Shown piece by piece: positions 51,281 through 61,528 of a DNA stretch of 64,000 nucleotides. Position numbers and translations under genes: made by a program. The notes under the pieces were generated by a model. It was not told the origin of the DNA, did no database searches, and saw only the letters and a program-made list of their open reading frames with translations. Origin of the DNA: Flavobacteriales bacterium 34_180_T64 (GTDB lineage Bacteria > Bacteroidota > Bacteroidia > Flavobacteriales > Flavobacteriaceae); NCBI GenBank assembly GCA_002162765.1, contig MAAR01000004.1, positions 310,001 to 374,000 of the forward strand, given 5' to 3'. Numbering within the stretch: the stretch's first letter is position 1; every line of letters starts with the position of its first letter.

Positions 51281-52363
51281 CTATAATTTCACTTCCTGAC
51301 CATCAAGTAGGGTTTGAAGTCCGGCTGTAGCAATTTTTTGACCAACTTTTAAGCCTTCACTTATTTCAAATCCTTCAGATGTTAAATTCCCAATTTTCAC
51401 TGCTTGTTTCTTAACGCGTAGCAATCCTTCGCTTTCAACTATCAAAAACACATAATTTCCTTTATCATCTTCGCCAACTGCTTTAGCGGGCACGACAATA
51501 TGATCATTGACCACGGATTCATTGGTGAAGTCAAATGTAACATTCGCGGCCATCCCAGATTTAATTTCTTCTGATGGATTCACGACAATAATTCGTACTG
51601 GATAGGTCGATGTATTATTATCCAAAGAAGGTGATACTTCAGACACTCTACCTTGGAATTCCTTATTTACAATAGAAGAAAATGAAATTTTGGTTTTCAT
51701 ATCCTTCTTCACATTATTAATAACGCTTTCAGGTAGCCCTAAACTAATTTCCATATCACCACTCACATTCAAAACCCCAATGACCTGACCTGCTGAAACG
51801 TTTTCATTAATTTCAGTACTTATCGAAGCAATAATTCCATCAGCTGGTGCGTATAAATAACCATATTGAATCTGATCTTGTTGAATGGCAACTGTTCGTT
51901 GAGCCGATTCGTGACTTGCTTTTGCTGTTCGATACGAATTTTTGGCCGCTTCATAATCGCTCAAAGACGAACTTCCTTTTTCATATAATGATCTAATTCT
52001 ATTCAAATTCAACTTCGCTGTATTCATTTGAGAAGCGGCACTGTTCAAAGACGAAATTGCATTTTCGTAATTAAGTCGTGATTGAACGTTGTCTAATTTT
52101 GATAGTAGTTGCCCTTTTTGGACTTCTTGGCCTAGTTTCATGTCAAACAATGACACAATTCCACCACTTCTAAAACTTAAGTTTATAATTTCATCGGTTT
52201 GAGAGGTTCCACTAAATGTTCTTACATTCTCTCCTCCATGTAGACCAACCTCTTGAGAACTAATAGGTCTTACTACTTTTTCCTCTTCTTTTTTTTCTTC
52301 CCCACATGATGCCGAAATAAAAAGTACGAATAGCAATGTTAATAGCTTATGTATTGAATTCAT
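51281..52363 (-). CDS. RND periplasmic adaptor lipoprotein
   Basis: 360 residues of the HlyD/AcrA family. Lipobox LFVLFISASCGEE. Half-lipoyl motif FRSGGIVSLFDMKLGQEVQK and its partner YLYAPADGIIASISTEINEN flank an alpha-helical hairpin. Beta-barrel and membrane-proximal domains follow. It links the RND pump to the TolC protein. Gaps are 24 bases to the RND gene and 25 to the TolC fusion gene. Confidence 0.92.
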   Translation of the reverse strand: MNSIHKLLTLLFVLFISASCGEEKKEEEKVVRPISSQEVGLHGGENVRTFSGTSQTDEIINLSFRSGGIVSLFDMKLGQEVQKGQLLSKLDNVQSRLNYENAISSLNSAASQMNTAKLNLNRIRSLYEKGSSSLSDYEAAKNSYRTAKASHESAQRTVAIQQDQIQYGYLYAPADGIIASISTEINENVSAGQVIGVLNVSGDMEISLGLPESVINNVKKDMKTKISFSSIVNKEFQGRVSEVSPSLDNNTSTYPVRIIVVNPSEEIKSGMAANVTFDFTNESVVNDHIVVPAKAVGEDDKGNYVFLIVESEGLLRVKKQAVKIGNLTSEGFEISEGLKVGQKIATAGLQTLLDGQEVKL

Positions 52364-52388
52364 TTGTTAGAGTTTTATGGTTATTACA

Positions 52389-54719
52389 TTAGTTTTTGGT
52401 TAATAGAAAATCGTTATATCTTTGAATAAACGCTTGATTTTCAGCGGCTGTGCTAAGCAGGAAAAACCTCCCTAAATAGCGTTCAAGAATCATTGAACTT
52501 AGTAAATAATTGTAGGTGGCGTTCGAACGAGATAATTGGGCTTGTAAATAGTTACGTTGGGCATCTATTAATTGAGTAATGGAAACAGCACCACTAGAAT
52601 AGGATGTTTGTACTAGGTCCAAGCTTTCTTTCGCAGCTTCTTCAGAAATTCGAGATAATTCTATATTCGTGATTTCATTAATAATACCTAATACGGCCCC
52701 ATTAATGTTACGCTCAATATTTAATTCAATGTTTTCTCTATTAATTGTGAGTTGATCTTGTTGGATAGTAGCAATTTGACGGTTTATATTTTGCTGATTC
52801 CGCTCAAATATCGGAATGGATAAATTTAATCCGACATTATAATTGTCATCAAAAACTGGAGTTGGCGTACTTCCTTTTCCCCATTGATTAAAATCACGAT
52901 TATATTGCCCTTGTAATGCTACGGTCGGTACGAAACGTCCAGAACTATTTAATTTCAAAGAGCGCTCTGAAGCTTTCATATTATAATTTATGGATGCAAT
53001 TTCAGGAGCATTTTCCTTTGCTTCAAGGATTAAAAATTCTGTAAAAGCGTCCCGAGATTTCGGGTCTTCTATTAATCCACTTAATTTATGATACTCATAA
53101 TGTTCGAATATACCTTCAGATAACTCTGCCTCATCTACATCAATCTCAAACTTCATATCATTATTTAAAATTAAATTTAAATCATAAAATGATAGTTCCA
53201 ATTGATTAATGGCTTCAACTAAACTTTGCGTATTTTGAGCATACTCACTTCTGAATCTTAAGACATCCGTTTTTCCAGATTGACCAGCATCAAAATTTTG
53301 CTGAGCAATTTCTAAATTACGCTTAGTTACTTCTAAATTTTCCGCTTGAATACGCGTATTCGATTTTAAAATTAAAGAATTGAAGTAAGCCGTTGATGCA
53401 TTAATTAATACATCTAATAAGGCTGCATTATAATTCTCTTGTTCTGCTTTTTCCAAGTTTTCCTGAATGGTGATGTTAGCATTTGCGTCTTCAGAATAAA
53501 TGGTTTGATTAAGCGTGATATTACCACTGGTTTTATACTCTGGGTTTTGACCGAATGACAGTGCTGCAACTTTTGGATCTATATAGCTCCCAGTGGCCGT
53601 GGCTGTAAGATCTGGTAAGTAGTTGCTTTTAGCCGTTTTTACGTCTTGTGTTTTTAAGTCTATGGATTTTTTGTCTGACAATAGCGACAAATTATTTTTG
53701 ATGGTTTCATTAAAAACATCCAATAAATTATATCTTTTTTCAGACAACACATTTTGATAGTCTCCTACAAAATTTGTTGTAGCGATATATTTGTAGCGAA
53801 TTGGTACTCCTGTATGTTCTAACGTATTATAATTTAAGGTTAACTTGTCATGATAATCAATATAGATTGGCAATTCTGAAGCGTTAGTACCATTAACGAT
53901 GGCTTCAACATTAAGGGCAATTCTTCTAAAAAAGCGGCTTAAATTTTCTTCGGCTTGATTTGTTGCCATAAATCCGGCCACTACATCCTCTACAGGCGAG
54001 GCTGTAAACGAAGGCAATTTATTTGCCTTAAAATACTTAGCCAACTCTTTTATTTCTTGATCATTAAGAAAGAATCCTCCTGCCATATACACGGCATCCG
54101 CATCACCGATATTATTAATTATATCACTAGTAGTCTTAAACGGAACCAAGGTATAAGTTGCCCCGAGTTTTTCGAATTCTTGATCAAAAGTTTCTCTAAT
54201 TGGCATTAAATCTGGAATAAACTCTTCAATTAAAACTGCAACCTTTTTAAAATCATAGAGATTCTGAAACGTTTCTAAATCTCTTGAATAAGACTGAGAT
54301 GATACTAGATAGTTAAAATTATTAATACCAGAAGTTGTTTCTGAATTACTTACGGAAATGATATCGCTATTCACGGCACCAAACAAAATTGTTGGTTTAA
54401 CATGTGTATTTTGATTGGTAACTACTAAATTACTTATCGTACCAAAAGCCAAGATGAGATTAGCATTACCATTCAACAACCGTTGATAATTAGCTCTGAC
54501 ATTATTGACATCAAAATTATTTGAATTTATACTATAGGGTTCAAAACGTATTATGGCATCCTCTCCAACTACGGCTTTAATTTCATTTTGTAAACCAATC
54601 ATTATGGGTTCTACTTCATCTGAAATATTATCAAGAAGAATTCCAATAACATATTCTTGTTTATTTTGAGAAAACGCAGATGTACTCAGTAAAAACAGAA
54701 AAAGTAATACTTTTTTCAT
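52389..54719 (-). CDS. substrate-binding-protein-like domain fused to a TolC-family outer-membrane protein
   Basis: 776 residues, about 300 more than a TolC protein. Signal peptide (FLFLLSTSAFSQNK). Residues ~22-310 look like a periplasmic ABC-type binding protein of the TrpX/BmpA kind: YVIGILLDNISDEVEPIMIG, NLILAFGTISNLVVTNQN, PTILFGAVNSDIISVS, ADAVYMAGGFFLNDQEI. Residues ~325-776 are an OEP/TolC domain (NYLPDLTATATGSYIDP, QQNFDAGQSGKTDVLRFRSE, VQTSYSSGAVSITQLIDAQR). It may pick up ligand directly at the tunnel. It is the first gene of the operon. Confidence 0.85.
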   Translation of the reverse strand: MKKVLLFLFLLSTSAFSQNKQEYVIGILLDNISDEVEPIMIGLQNEIKAVVGEDAIIRFEPYSINSNNFDVNNVRANYQRLLNGNANLILAFGTISNLVVTNQNTHVKPTILFGAVNSDIISVSNSETTSGINNFNYLVSSQSYSRDLETFQNLYDFKKVAVLIEEFIPDLMPIRETFDQEFEKLGATYTLVPFKTTSDIINNIGDADAVYMAGGFFLNDQEIKELAKYFKANKLPSFTASPVEDVVAGFMATNQAEENLSRFFRRIALNVEAIVNGTNASELPIYIDYHDKLTLNYNTLEHTGVPIRYKYIATTNFVGDYQNVLSEKRYNLLDVFNETIKNNLSLLSDKKSIDLKTQDVKTAKSNYLPDLTATATGSYIDPKVAALSFGQNPEYKTSGNITLNQTIYSEDANANITIQENLEKAEQENYNAALLDVLINASTAYFNSLILKSNTRIQAENLEVTKRNLEIAQQNFDAGQSGKTDVLRFRSEYAQNTQSLVEAINQLELSFYDLNLILNNDMKFEIDVDEAELSEGIFEHYEYHKLSGLIEDPKSRDAFTEFLILEAKENAPEIASINYNMKASERSLKLNSSGRFVPTVALQGQYNRDFNQWGKGSTPTPVFDDNYNVGLNLSIPIFERNQQNINRQIATIQQDQLTINRENIELNIERNINGAVLGIINEITNIELSRISEEAAKESLDLVQTSYSSGAVSITQLIDAQRNYLQAQLSRSNATYNYLLSSMILERYLGRFFLLSTAAENQAFIQRYNDFLLTKN

Positions 54720-54772
54720 AAAGGTAAAATGTTTTAAACGTCGTTCTAAGCTACGGAATTTTTTGAAGTTTA

Positions 54773-57700
54773 TTAAAATCCAAATCCAACTTTAAAGGCC
54801 ATTCGCAATCCATCATCGCTATTAAACGCTGATAAATTCAATACGAAAATATCTAATGCATTCGCAAAAATTCCTCCACCAAGAGAATTGTTCCAAGTAT
54901 CAGAATCTTCGCCATCCATCCAAACACGACCATAATCAAATCCACCATAAATTCCGATATCCAACGGAATTAAAGAGGTTTTAACCTTGCTCAAATTTAG
55001 ACGTAAATCTGTACTTTGCACAAAAGCACTTTTACCGGAGAAGCGCTCATTTCTATACCCTCTAAGTCCATTGTTAGCACCTATAGTTGCAGCTTGATAA
55101 AACTCGAAGTCATCACCAATATTAATATGACTCGCTAATTTTGTAGCTAAAACCAATTGTCCATCAGCAGACAATTTATGATCAATGACCAATTCTGGAA
55201 TCACATAGCCAAACCCTTTTGACTCATCGATATTCGATTTATAGCCAATCTGAAGATTAAACTCCAGTCCTAAAGTAGGATAAGCGTCATTGTCTCTACT
55301 TTCAAAATTATATCCAGCATTGACACCAATATAATCGTTGTTTACTTCCTCATTATCTCCAATGAACTGGTTGATATATCGTCCCGACGTTTCTTCAATT
55401 TCAATAGATTCATAACTTAAACCAAATTGTGTCTTGGATCCTAAGTCTCCCCTCCACATTACAGTAGGTTCAAAAGCAATAGTACTTAATTTAACACGAT
55501 TGTAATCCAAATCAACCTCCAAACCATCCTCTTCATCCGCTTCTGGATTCAGTGTTTCATTTCCAAAACCAAAGAAATTTACTGAATAGTTAGGGCTTGT
55601 AAAACGTGCTTTAAGCATCAAGTTTCCTTCTCCAATTACATTAGCAAATTCGCCAGAATATGAAAAATCAAATCCATTGGTTGCAAAATAATACGCGGCT
55701 GACACCATATGTTGAGACGTAAACGGATTTCTCTCAAATCCATAAGCGGTAAACGTCGTGTTTACTCCTAATTTGAGACCATCATCGGGATTTGATCCAA
55801 TAGTTGGAATGATACTGTGGCCGCTGTTTAAAAATTTCTTATAGTCATATACGTTCGTTTCGTAGTTATCGGTTAATTTTTTTGCCCCATTATTCGTAAC
55901 ATATATATTTTCTTTTTTCTTGAAATCATAAGTTTTCACTTTTTTTCCATTTTGAATGTTATAAGTGTCTTTGTTTTGTCCCCCTATAATCCTCACTTTA
56001 ATAAGATCCGAACCTTCTCCAGAAACAACAAAAACATCATCATCATCTAAGCCGTACACCCAAATTTCTCTAGTATATTCTTTAGAATACGTGCGTTGAT
56101 GAATTATATCTGACTTCTCCCCATTTTTAATTCTAAAGACCGTAACTCTGGTTTCGTTATTGATACGTTCAATCTCAAAATAATCATCCTTATGTGTGCC
56201 TTTAATCACCGCAAATTTGTTCACATGTGCATAATACCGATCCGAAATATCTTGTAGATTAGATAGTCTTCCAAGCAGTTTTTGCTTTATAACGGCTATA
56301 GTTTCTTGATTAATTTCAGAAGGAAAACCTGAAAACGCATTATCGATAACCGCTTCAGTGATATTCGTTACGATATGATTTACTTGAGCATCCCAAACCG
56401 ATTTACCAGACTGGGAAATAAATGCCATATCTAAAGGATAAGGTTCCATATTAAACCATTTGACATCTTTTAATTGTACATCATAGGATTTCATTAATCG
56501 AATAGAAGGCACTAAAGCCGTGGCTAAATCGAATAAAAAGCCATCGGTCATTGTTGAAAATGCCATATCCCGATCACGAGGCATTGGTCGATATATCGTT
56601 TTTTTGTTTTCCTTAAACTTTGCCCATCGCCACTGATCATCATGTCGATCCCAATCACCAATTAACATATCAAAGAGGCGCGCACGAATATACGCGGGTT
56701 CATCTAGAACAATATCTTCATCTTTAGACAACTCCTTCATTAAATCGTCGGTACTTATCAATTTATCCGAAAATCCAAAACTAGCTTTATCGCCATGTCC
56801 ATCGGCAGCGCGTTCTTCTATCATATATAATTCGTCACCAAATTCATCATTAAACTGTCCTAAAGTTTCCTGCTTTGGAATGTAATACAGCGTAGGATTT
56901 GTATGGAATACACCAGCTGCATCAGATAGTGTTCCCACTACAAATGGCGCATATGGATGTGATCCTGTAAATGCATCTAAAAGTAATCCTTCGGTAAAGG
57001 TGTCATCAAATTGCCCTTCTATATATTGATCTTTAAATCCAACCGCTTGAAGATACTGCAATGCATTTTTCCTAAGGGCTCGCATCACATATTCACGACC
57101 GTCTTTATCTTCTAATCTTAAGGATTTTGATTGATGCCCTCCACCTTTGCGAACGGGATTTAACCCTCCAAATAAGGTATCAAGTCGGACTGTTCTTGCA
57201 CTGACTTCCTTACTAAAATCTTCTCGATAACGATCGCCCCAAAGATATTTGTATGTTTTCCCTTTAGTTGTTTCTTCCTCAGAATATATAGAAGCTGACG
57301 CATAACGATCAATATTATCGTTGAAATTTAAACTCATCTCTAAGGGTTCTGCTTCAAGAACTTCTGATTGAAAAACTATTTTTTCATCAGATGCAGAATA
57401 AAATCTCACAAATGACGAACCATCTTCAAATACATCTAACCTCGCATATCCAGGAGTCCCATAAGAAAACAATCCTTCATCCTTGTTTCTTGTTGCCATG
57501 GCTTTTGAACCCGACCCACTAATAATTTGTGGTAAGTTGTCTTCAACTATATATTGCAAATTATGGTCATGTCCAGAAACAAAAATTGTTTTATCATTTT
57601 CTTGAGAAAGCGTGATAACGCGTTTTCTAAAATCGTTATATCTCTGATTTTGCATATCGACAGTTATAACTCCGCCAGTTTTTCTAATTACATTTTTAAG

Positions 57701-58450
57701 TGTTCCCAACACTGGTAATGGCTTCATATGACTGGCAAATGAATATTGACCACCATGTGAACCATTCGTAAACATGGGATGATGAATCGCTATAATTGTA
57801 GTTTTACCCCTCGCCTTTTTTATTTCACCTTCTAATTCGTCAAAAAACTTTTCTCGTGTTTTTATTTCACATTCATCATTCATAGTTGGATGCTTATCCC
57901 AATTGGTTAAATACCATTCAGAATCAATAACAATCATAACTATCGATTCCGAAATATTCACTTTTTCCAACGGACATCCATTTTCGGGTAAAAACGCATG
58001 CTTTCCAAGCTTATCTTCGATATATTTTTCTTGACGTTTTAAGCCTTTTAACCCGTTGCTATACCAATCATGATTTCCTGGAATAAAAATCGTTTCCCCT
58101 TTAAAATCCTCAACAGCACTGGTTTGAATATTTAATTGATGTTCTGCAAAGCCTCTACTTTCGTCATCTTTTTTAGGCATTCCTCTTTGATAAATATTAT
58201 CTCCTAAGAAAATAGCAGTACTATTTTTTGAAGCTTTCTCTAATTCTACTTTAAATGCCTCTAAAGCTACTGACGATGTCCCAATTGGAGAATTCCCGGC
58301 ATCACCAATTAAATAAAATGAGTGTGCGATTTGCTTATCTGGGAATTGCTCAGTGTGTACTTCGTTTTTATATTGTGGCTTGAATGTGGCACAAGCTTGC
58401 AAAAATATTAGTATTACAAAGACTACTAAAATTTTAAACTGTACTTTCAT
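54773..58450 (-). CDS. metallophosphoesterase / kinase-like / Omp85 barrel protein
   Basis: 1225 residues. Lipobox FLQACATFKP. Residues ~40-340 form a calcineurin-like phosphoesterase: YLIGDAGNSP, FLGDNIYQRG, FIPGNHDWYSNG, IAIHHPMFTNGSHGG, VSGHDHNLQYI, all metal ligands in place. Residues ~400-720 contain an unassigned region with YVMRALRKNALQYLQAV, GDWDRHDDQWRWAKF (~597) and PRDRDMAFS (~620), which recalls HipA/CotH-like kinase active sites. Residues ~885-1225 are an Omp85 surface-antigen barrel (GANNGLRGYRNERFSGKSAF, last strand MAFKVGFGF). Surface or periplasmic display of the enzyme is likely. Confidence 0.8.
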   Translation of the reverse strand: MKVQFKILVVFVILIFLQACATFKPQYKNEVHTEQFPDKQIAHSFYLIGDAGNSPIGTSSVALEAFKVELEKASKNSTAIFLGDNIYQRGMPKKDDESRGFAEHQLNIQTSAVEDFKGETIFIPGNHDWYSNGLKGLKRQEKYIEDKLGKHAFLPENGCPLEKVNISESIVMIVIDSEWYLTNWDKHPTMNDECEIKTREKFFDELEGEIKKARGKTTIIAIHHPMFTNGSHGGQYSFASHMKPLPVLGTLKNVIRKTGGVITVDMQNQRYNDFRKRVITLSQENDKTIFVSGHDHNLQYIVEDNLPQIISGSGSKAMATRNKDEGLFSYGTPGYARLDVFEDGSSFVRFYSASDEKIVFQSEVLEAEPLEMSLNFNDNIDRYASASIYSEEETTKGKTYKYLWGDRYREDFSKEVSARTVRLDTLFGGLNPVRKGGGHQSKSLRLEDKDGREYVMRALRKNALQYLQAVGFKDQYIEGQFDDTFTEGLLLDAFTGSHPYAPFVVGTLSDAAGVFHTNPTLYYIPKQETLGQFNDEFGDELYMIEERAADGHGDKASFGFSDKLISTDDLMKELSKDEDIVLDEPAYIRARLFDMLIGDWDRHDDQWRWAKFKENKKTIYRPMPRDRDMAFSTMTDGFLFDLATALVPSIRLMKSYDVQLKDVKWFNMEPYPLDMAFISQSGKSVWDAQVNHIVTNITEAVIDNAFSGFPSEINQETIAVIKQKLLGRLSNLQDISDRYYAHVNKFAVIKGTHKDDYFEIERINNETRVTVFRIKNGEKSDIIHQRTYSKEYTREIWVYGLDDDDVFVVSGEGSDLIKVRIIGGQNKDTYNIQNGKKVKTYDFKKKENIYVTNNGAKKLTDNYETNVYDYKKFLNSGHSIIPTIGSNPDDGLKLGVNTTFTAYGFERNPFTSQHMVSAAYYFATNGFDFSYSGEFANVIGEGNLMLKARFTSPNYSVNFFGFGNETLNPEADEEDGLEVDLDYNRVKLSTIAFEPTVMWRGDLGSKTQFGLSYESIEIEETSGRYINQFIGDNEEVNNDYIGVNAGYNFESRDNDAYPTLGLEFNLQIGYKSNIDESKGFGYVIPELVIDHKLSADGQLVLATKLASHINIGDDFEFYQAATIGANNGLRGYRNERFSGKSAFVQSTDLRLNLSKVKTSLIPLDIGIYGGFDYGRVWMDGEDSDTWNNSLGGGIFANALDIFVLNLSAFNSDDGLRMAFKVGFGF

Positions 58451-58487
58451 ATAGGTTGGATTTATTATTAAAGATACTAATTAGGTT

Positions 58488-59711
58488 TTAATCTTCTAAA
58501 ACAATAGTATCAAATGCAACTGGACTCGCAATTGTTTTATGAACTGGACATCTAGAAGCAATTTCTTTCAAGCGTTGTTTTTGTGAATCATCTAGGTTTC
58601 CTACAAACTTTAGTTTTTTACTAATGTGATCCAAATAAGAAGGTTTATCAACTTCAAGCCCTAAATCGTCACTATGTTTTCTAGAATGTGTCACATACAC
58701 AAACACTTCTTGCAAATCCCAATTTTTCCGTTGAGCATATAACTTTAATGTCATGGCTGTACAAGCAATTAAACCCGCATTAAGATACTCATAGGGAGAA
58801 GGCCCAAAATCATCACCTCCAGCAGATATTGGTTCATCTGCAATCATCGAATGATTATTAGTTTGAATAGAGGTCGTAAAATTATCTTCTATCAAATTTA
58901 AATGACCAACCAATTGTTCCCTTTGAGTTTCGAGCATTCTATTTTCTTGCAATGGAAAATAACGCTGCACCCATGTTCCTATGACGTTTCCTGCATACAA
59001 ACTATCGTTCGAATTTGATAATAAGTGATCTGCATTATCGAGCGTCACAAAACTCTTAGGATGATGTGCATGATGGTATAATTGTTCTGCATTTTTTATC
59101 CCAACTATGGTATCAATTGGAGAATGCAAAATTAACAATGGGGTTCTCAAATTTCTCACTATCGTAGGCAGGTCAGTTTTTCCAAAATCAGTAACAAAGT
59201 CTTCGTTAATTTTGAATGGACGACCTCCTATATTTACTTCTACTTCACCTTTTTCTTTAATGTCTTCAATGCCATGTGAAAACAAATGTGTCACATGATC
59301 TACAGTAGAAGGCGCACCAATTGTCGCTACGGCTTTAACATGGTCTAACTTAGAAGCTGCTGTAAGCACAGCGGCTCCACCTAAGGAATGACCAACTAAC
59401 AATGATGGTGTTTCATAATTCTCGGTCATAAACTCACTCACTGAAATTAAATCATCAACATTCGCAGAAAAATGACTTTCTGAAAATTCGCCTTCACTTT
59501 TTCCTAATCCTGTAAAATCAAATCGAATAACTCCAAATCCATAATTAGTTAAAGCTCTACTGATATTTTTTACAGCGCTTAATGAGCTTGTACACGTAAA
59601 ACAATGTGCGAAAATGGCATAGTAATTTGGCTTTTGATTGGCGGGCAGTTCCAAATAAGCCTGCAATTCGTATCCTTTAGCATTTGTTATGTTAAGTTTT
59701 GTACTTTTCAT
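58488..59711 (-). CDS. bifunctional alpha/beta hydrolase-OsmC protein
   Basis: 407 residues. Residues 1-255 are an alpha/beta hydrolase with nucleophile Ser in [12 protein letters not shown] and [13 protein letters not shown]. Residues ~260-407 are an OsmC domain with [20 protein letters not shown] and [11 protein letters not shown], carrying the two peroxidatic Cys. OsmC proteins reduce organic hydroperoxides, so the fusion could deacylate and then reduce lipid peroxides. It is last in the Msr operon, overlapping the msrA-like gene by ATGA. Confidence 0.9.
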   Translation of the reverse strand: MKSTKLNITNAKGYELQAYLELPANQKPNYYAIFAHCFTCTSSLSAVKNISRALTNYGFGVIRFDFTGLGKSEGEFSESHFSANVDDLISVSEFMTENYETPSLLVGHSLGGAAVLTAASKLDHVKAVATIGAPSTVDHVTHLFSHGIEDIKEKGEVEVNIGGRPFKINEDFVTDFGKTDLPTIVRNLRTPLLILHSPIDTIVGIKNAEQLYHHAHHPKSFVTLDNADHLLSNSNDSLYAGNVIGTWVQRYFPLQENRMLETQREQLVGHLNLIEDNFTTSIQTNNHSMIADEPISAGGDDFGPSPYEYLNAGLIACTAMTLKLYAQRKNWDLQEVFVYVTHSRKHSDDLGLEVDKPSYLDHISKKLKFVGNLDDSQKQRLKEIASRCPVHKTIASPVAFDTIVLED

Positions 59712-60217
59712 TTAATCAAGTGTTTTAAAGTTTCCAATTCAACATGATTAGAGAATTGGTTTAAAAGTTGCCTTAATTTAGGGTTTATAAAAGTTTCACA
59801 AAAGGGCTTTTCTGGATTCTTACTATAATAATTCTGAATTGATTCTCGAGAAGGTTTAAAACTTTCAAAAGGAAGAACTTTAGTTATTATTTCATTTTTA
59901 AAAGCGTCTTGAATAACATTTATAATTCGTTTGGCCTCTTGCATTTGTGCTTCTGAAAACGCATATACTGCTGAACGGTATTTGTCTCTCATAGAATGGT
60001 TGCTGGTACTTTTATGCGTATGCAAATGAATTTCTATCAATGCTTCTAATGAAATAGTTTCAATGTCAAAGTGTACTATAACTCCTTCCGAATAAATGTT
60101 ATTTTCTCCTGAAGCAATAAAACCTTGCTCCACTTTAATCACGCCTTTTAAAGATTGAAATACAGCTTCAGTACACCAGTGACAGCCACCTCCTAAACCT
60201 ATGCTTTTAGTTTTCAT
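59708..60217 (-). CDS. MsrA-family methionine sulfoxide reductase, divergent paralogue
   Basis: 169 residues with the MsrA active site [20 protein letters not shown] and the [20 protein letters not shown] and [15 protein letters not shown] segments in place of the usual THDPTTLN and GTQYRS motifs. These changes mark it as divergent from the canonical copy at 60989. It probably still reduces methionine S-sulfoxide or a related substrate. It is tightly coupled to both neighbours by 4-base overlaps. Confidence 0.85.
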   Translation of the reverse strand: MKTKSIGLGGGCHWCTEAVFQSLKGVIKVEQGFIASGENNIYSEGVIVHFDIETISLEALIEIHLHTHKSTSNHSMRDKYRSAVYAFSEAQMQEAKRIINVIQDAFKNEIITKVLPFESFKPSRESIQNYYSKNPEKPFCETFINPKLRQLLNQFSNHVELETLKHLIK

Positions 60218-60471
60218 AATAATTTAGTTAACCACTTGTTTAAGTCTTTATCATTCGGATTTCTTAATCTCTTTCCTCCAATAGTAAGTGTTGGAAAATT
60301 AAGTCTACCATTTTCGTATAAACTCCTTAATTCTTTAGCAAAAGTTTGATTCAATTCTACATCTTTAAATTCAAATGCTAGACCTTTTTCAATCAAAAAA
60401 CTCTTATAATAATCAGTTTTATGGCACCTTTCGGTGCCATAAAGTGTAATTGTTGGTTCAGTCGAATTCAT
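60214..60471 (-). CDS. glutaredoxin-like protein with an atypical active site
   Basis: 85 residues of the glutaredoxin fold: TLYGTERCHKTDYYKSFLIE at the start, LNFPTLTIGGKRL with the cis-Pro, and NPNDKDLNKWL. The usual CPYC/CGFS site reads CHKT, so only one Cys is in the motif. It may act as a monothiol carrier or be non-redox. It lies between two MsrA-related and TlpA-like genes with overlaps of one to four bases, suggesting it supports reduction of those enzymes. Confidence 0.8.
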   Translation of the reverse strand: MNSTEPTITLYGTERCHKTDYYKSFLIEKGLAFEFKDVELNQTFAKELRSLYENGRLNFPTLTIGGKRLRNPNDKDLNKWLTKLL

Positions 60472-60968
60472 TAGGATTGAGTTTTTAAAAATTCAATTGC
60501 TGCTTTAATGTTTAAATGAAAATCATTAAATACAACATTGTTTCTTTGATCAATAAAAATAAACCAAGGGGTACCACCGGTTCGATAATGATACATTATT
60601 TGAGACCGATTATTTGAACTTTCATCTCCAGGATCGTGACCAAAAGGAATTTTAATATCATATTGCTTTTGAGTCTCAATTAGTTTTTCATGGGTATTCG
60701 TATCATGACCTTCAAATACGGTCTGGATCGCTAAAAACTTAACTTTATCTGAATCTTTAAGTTCTTCAACCATTTCCTTCAAAGCGGGAAATCCTCGGCT
60801 ATGACAGCCAGGACACCAACTTTGAAAACAATAAATAACTTTAAACGTTTCATCTAAATCCCATAATTTTATAGGTCCGGTTTTCATTCCGTTGCCATCA
60901 ATCCATTGATCTACTAAAAATTCGTGTGCTTTATATCCAGCAATTCCATAAGTTATATCATTGCTCAT
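60471..60968 (-). CDS. thioredoxin-like (TlpA/peroxiredoxin-fold) protein
   Basis: 165 residues. The active site is YCFQSWCPGCHSRGFPALK (CPGC), followed by LAIQTVFEGHDTNTHEKL and a GGTPWFIFID cis-Pro loop. No signal peptide, so cytosolic despite TlpA resemblance. It shares one base with the glutaredoxin-like gene (TAATG) and follows msrA by 20 bases, so it is a good candidate reductant for the Msr enzymes. The exact partner is unknown. Confidence 0.85.
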   Translation of the reverse strand: MSNDITYGIAGYKAHEFLVDQWIDGNGMKTGPIKLWDLDETFKVIYCFQSWCPGCHSRGFPALKEMVEELKDSDKVKFLAIQTVFEGHDTNTHEKLIETQKQYDIKIPFGHDPGDESSNNRSQIMYHYRTGGTPWFIFIDQRNNVVFNDFHLNIKAAIEFLKTQS

Positions 60969-60988
60969 ATTACTTTCCCTTCATCAAA

Positions 60989-61528
60989 TTATTTTAATTT
61001 ATCTGCATGAAGTTTTCTTAGCTTTGCTAATTTTGGAGCAATCACAAAACTGCAATAGCCTTGTCCTTGATTACTTTTGTAGTAATCTTGATGCTCCTTT
61101 TCAGCTTCAAAAAACTCCGTAATTGGACTGATTTCTGTCACTATTGGATTTTCATAATATGGTGAAATCTCTTTCGAAACAATTTCAGCAATTTCCTTTT
61201 GTAAAGCGTCATGATAATATATAACAGAGCGATATTGTGTCCCTCTATCTGCCCCTTGAATATTTAATGTAGTAGGATCATGAGTTGTCATAAAAATTAT
61301 GAGAATGTCTTCATAAGATATAAGGTTTGCATCAAAAGTAACCTGTACTACTTCGGCATAACCCGATAAACCAGAACAAATCTCTCTATAGGTTGGTTTG
61401 CCTGGGACATTACCACCAGAATAACCAGACACGACTTTTTCGACACCTTTTACTTCTTGAAATACAGCTTCTGTACACCAAAAGCAACCTCCACCAATTG
61501 TGGCAACTTGCAAATTTTTAGTTGTCAT
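60989..61528 (-). CDS. msrA: peptide-methionine (S)-S-oxide reductase
   Basis: 179 residues. Canonical Msr[19 protein letters not shown] with catalytic Cys, VVSGYSGG, MTTHDPTTLNIQGADRGTQY and EHQDYYKSNQGQGYC with a resolving Cys. It reduces methionine S-sulfoxide in proteins with thioredoxin. The gene overlaps msrB by 11 bases; the encoded pair covers both sulfoxide stereoisomers. Confidence 0.95.
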   Translation of the reverse strand: MTTKNLQVATIGGGCFWCTEAVFQEVKGVEKVVSGYSGGNVPGKPTYREICSGLSGYAEVVQVTFDANLISYEDILIIFMTTHDPTTLNIQGADRGTQYRSVIYYHDALQKEIAEIVSKEISPYYENPIVTEISPITEFFEAEKEHQDYYKSNQGQGYCSFVIAPKLAKLRKLHADKLK

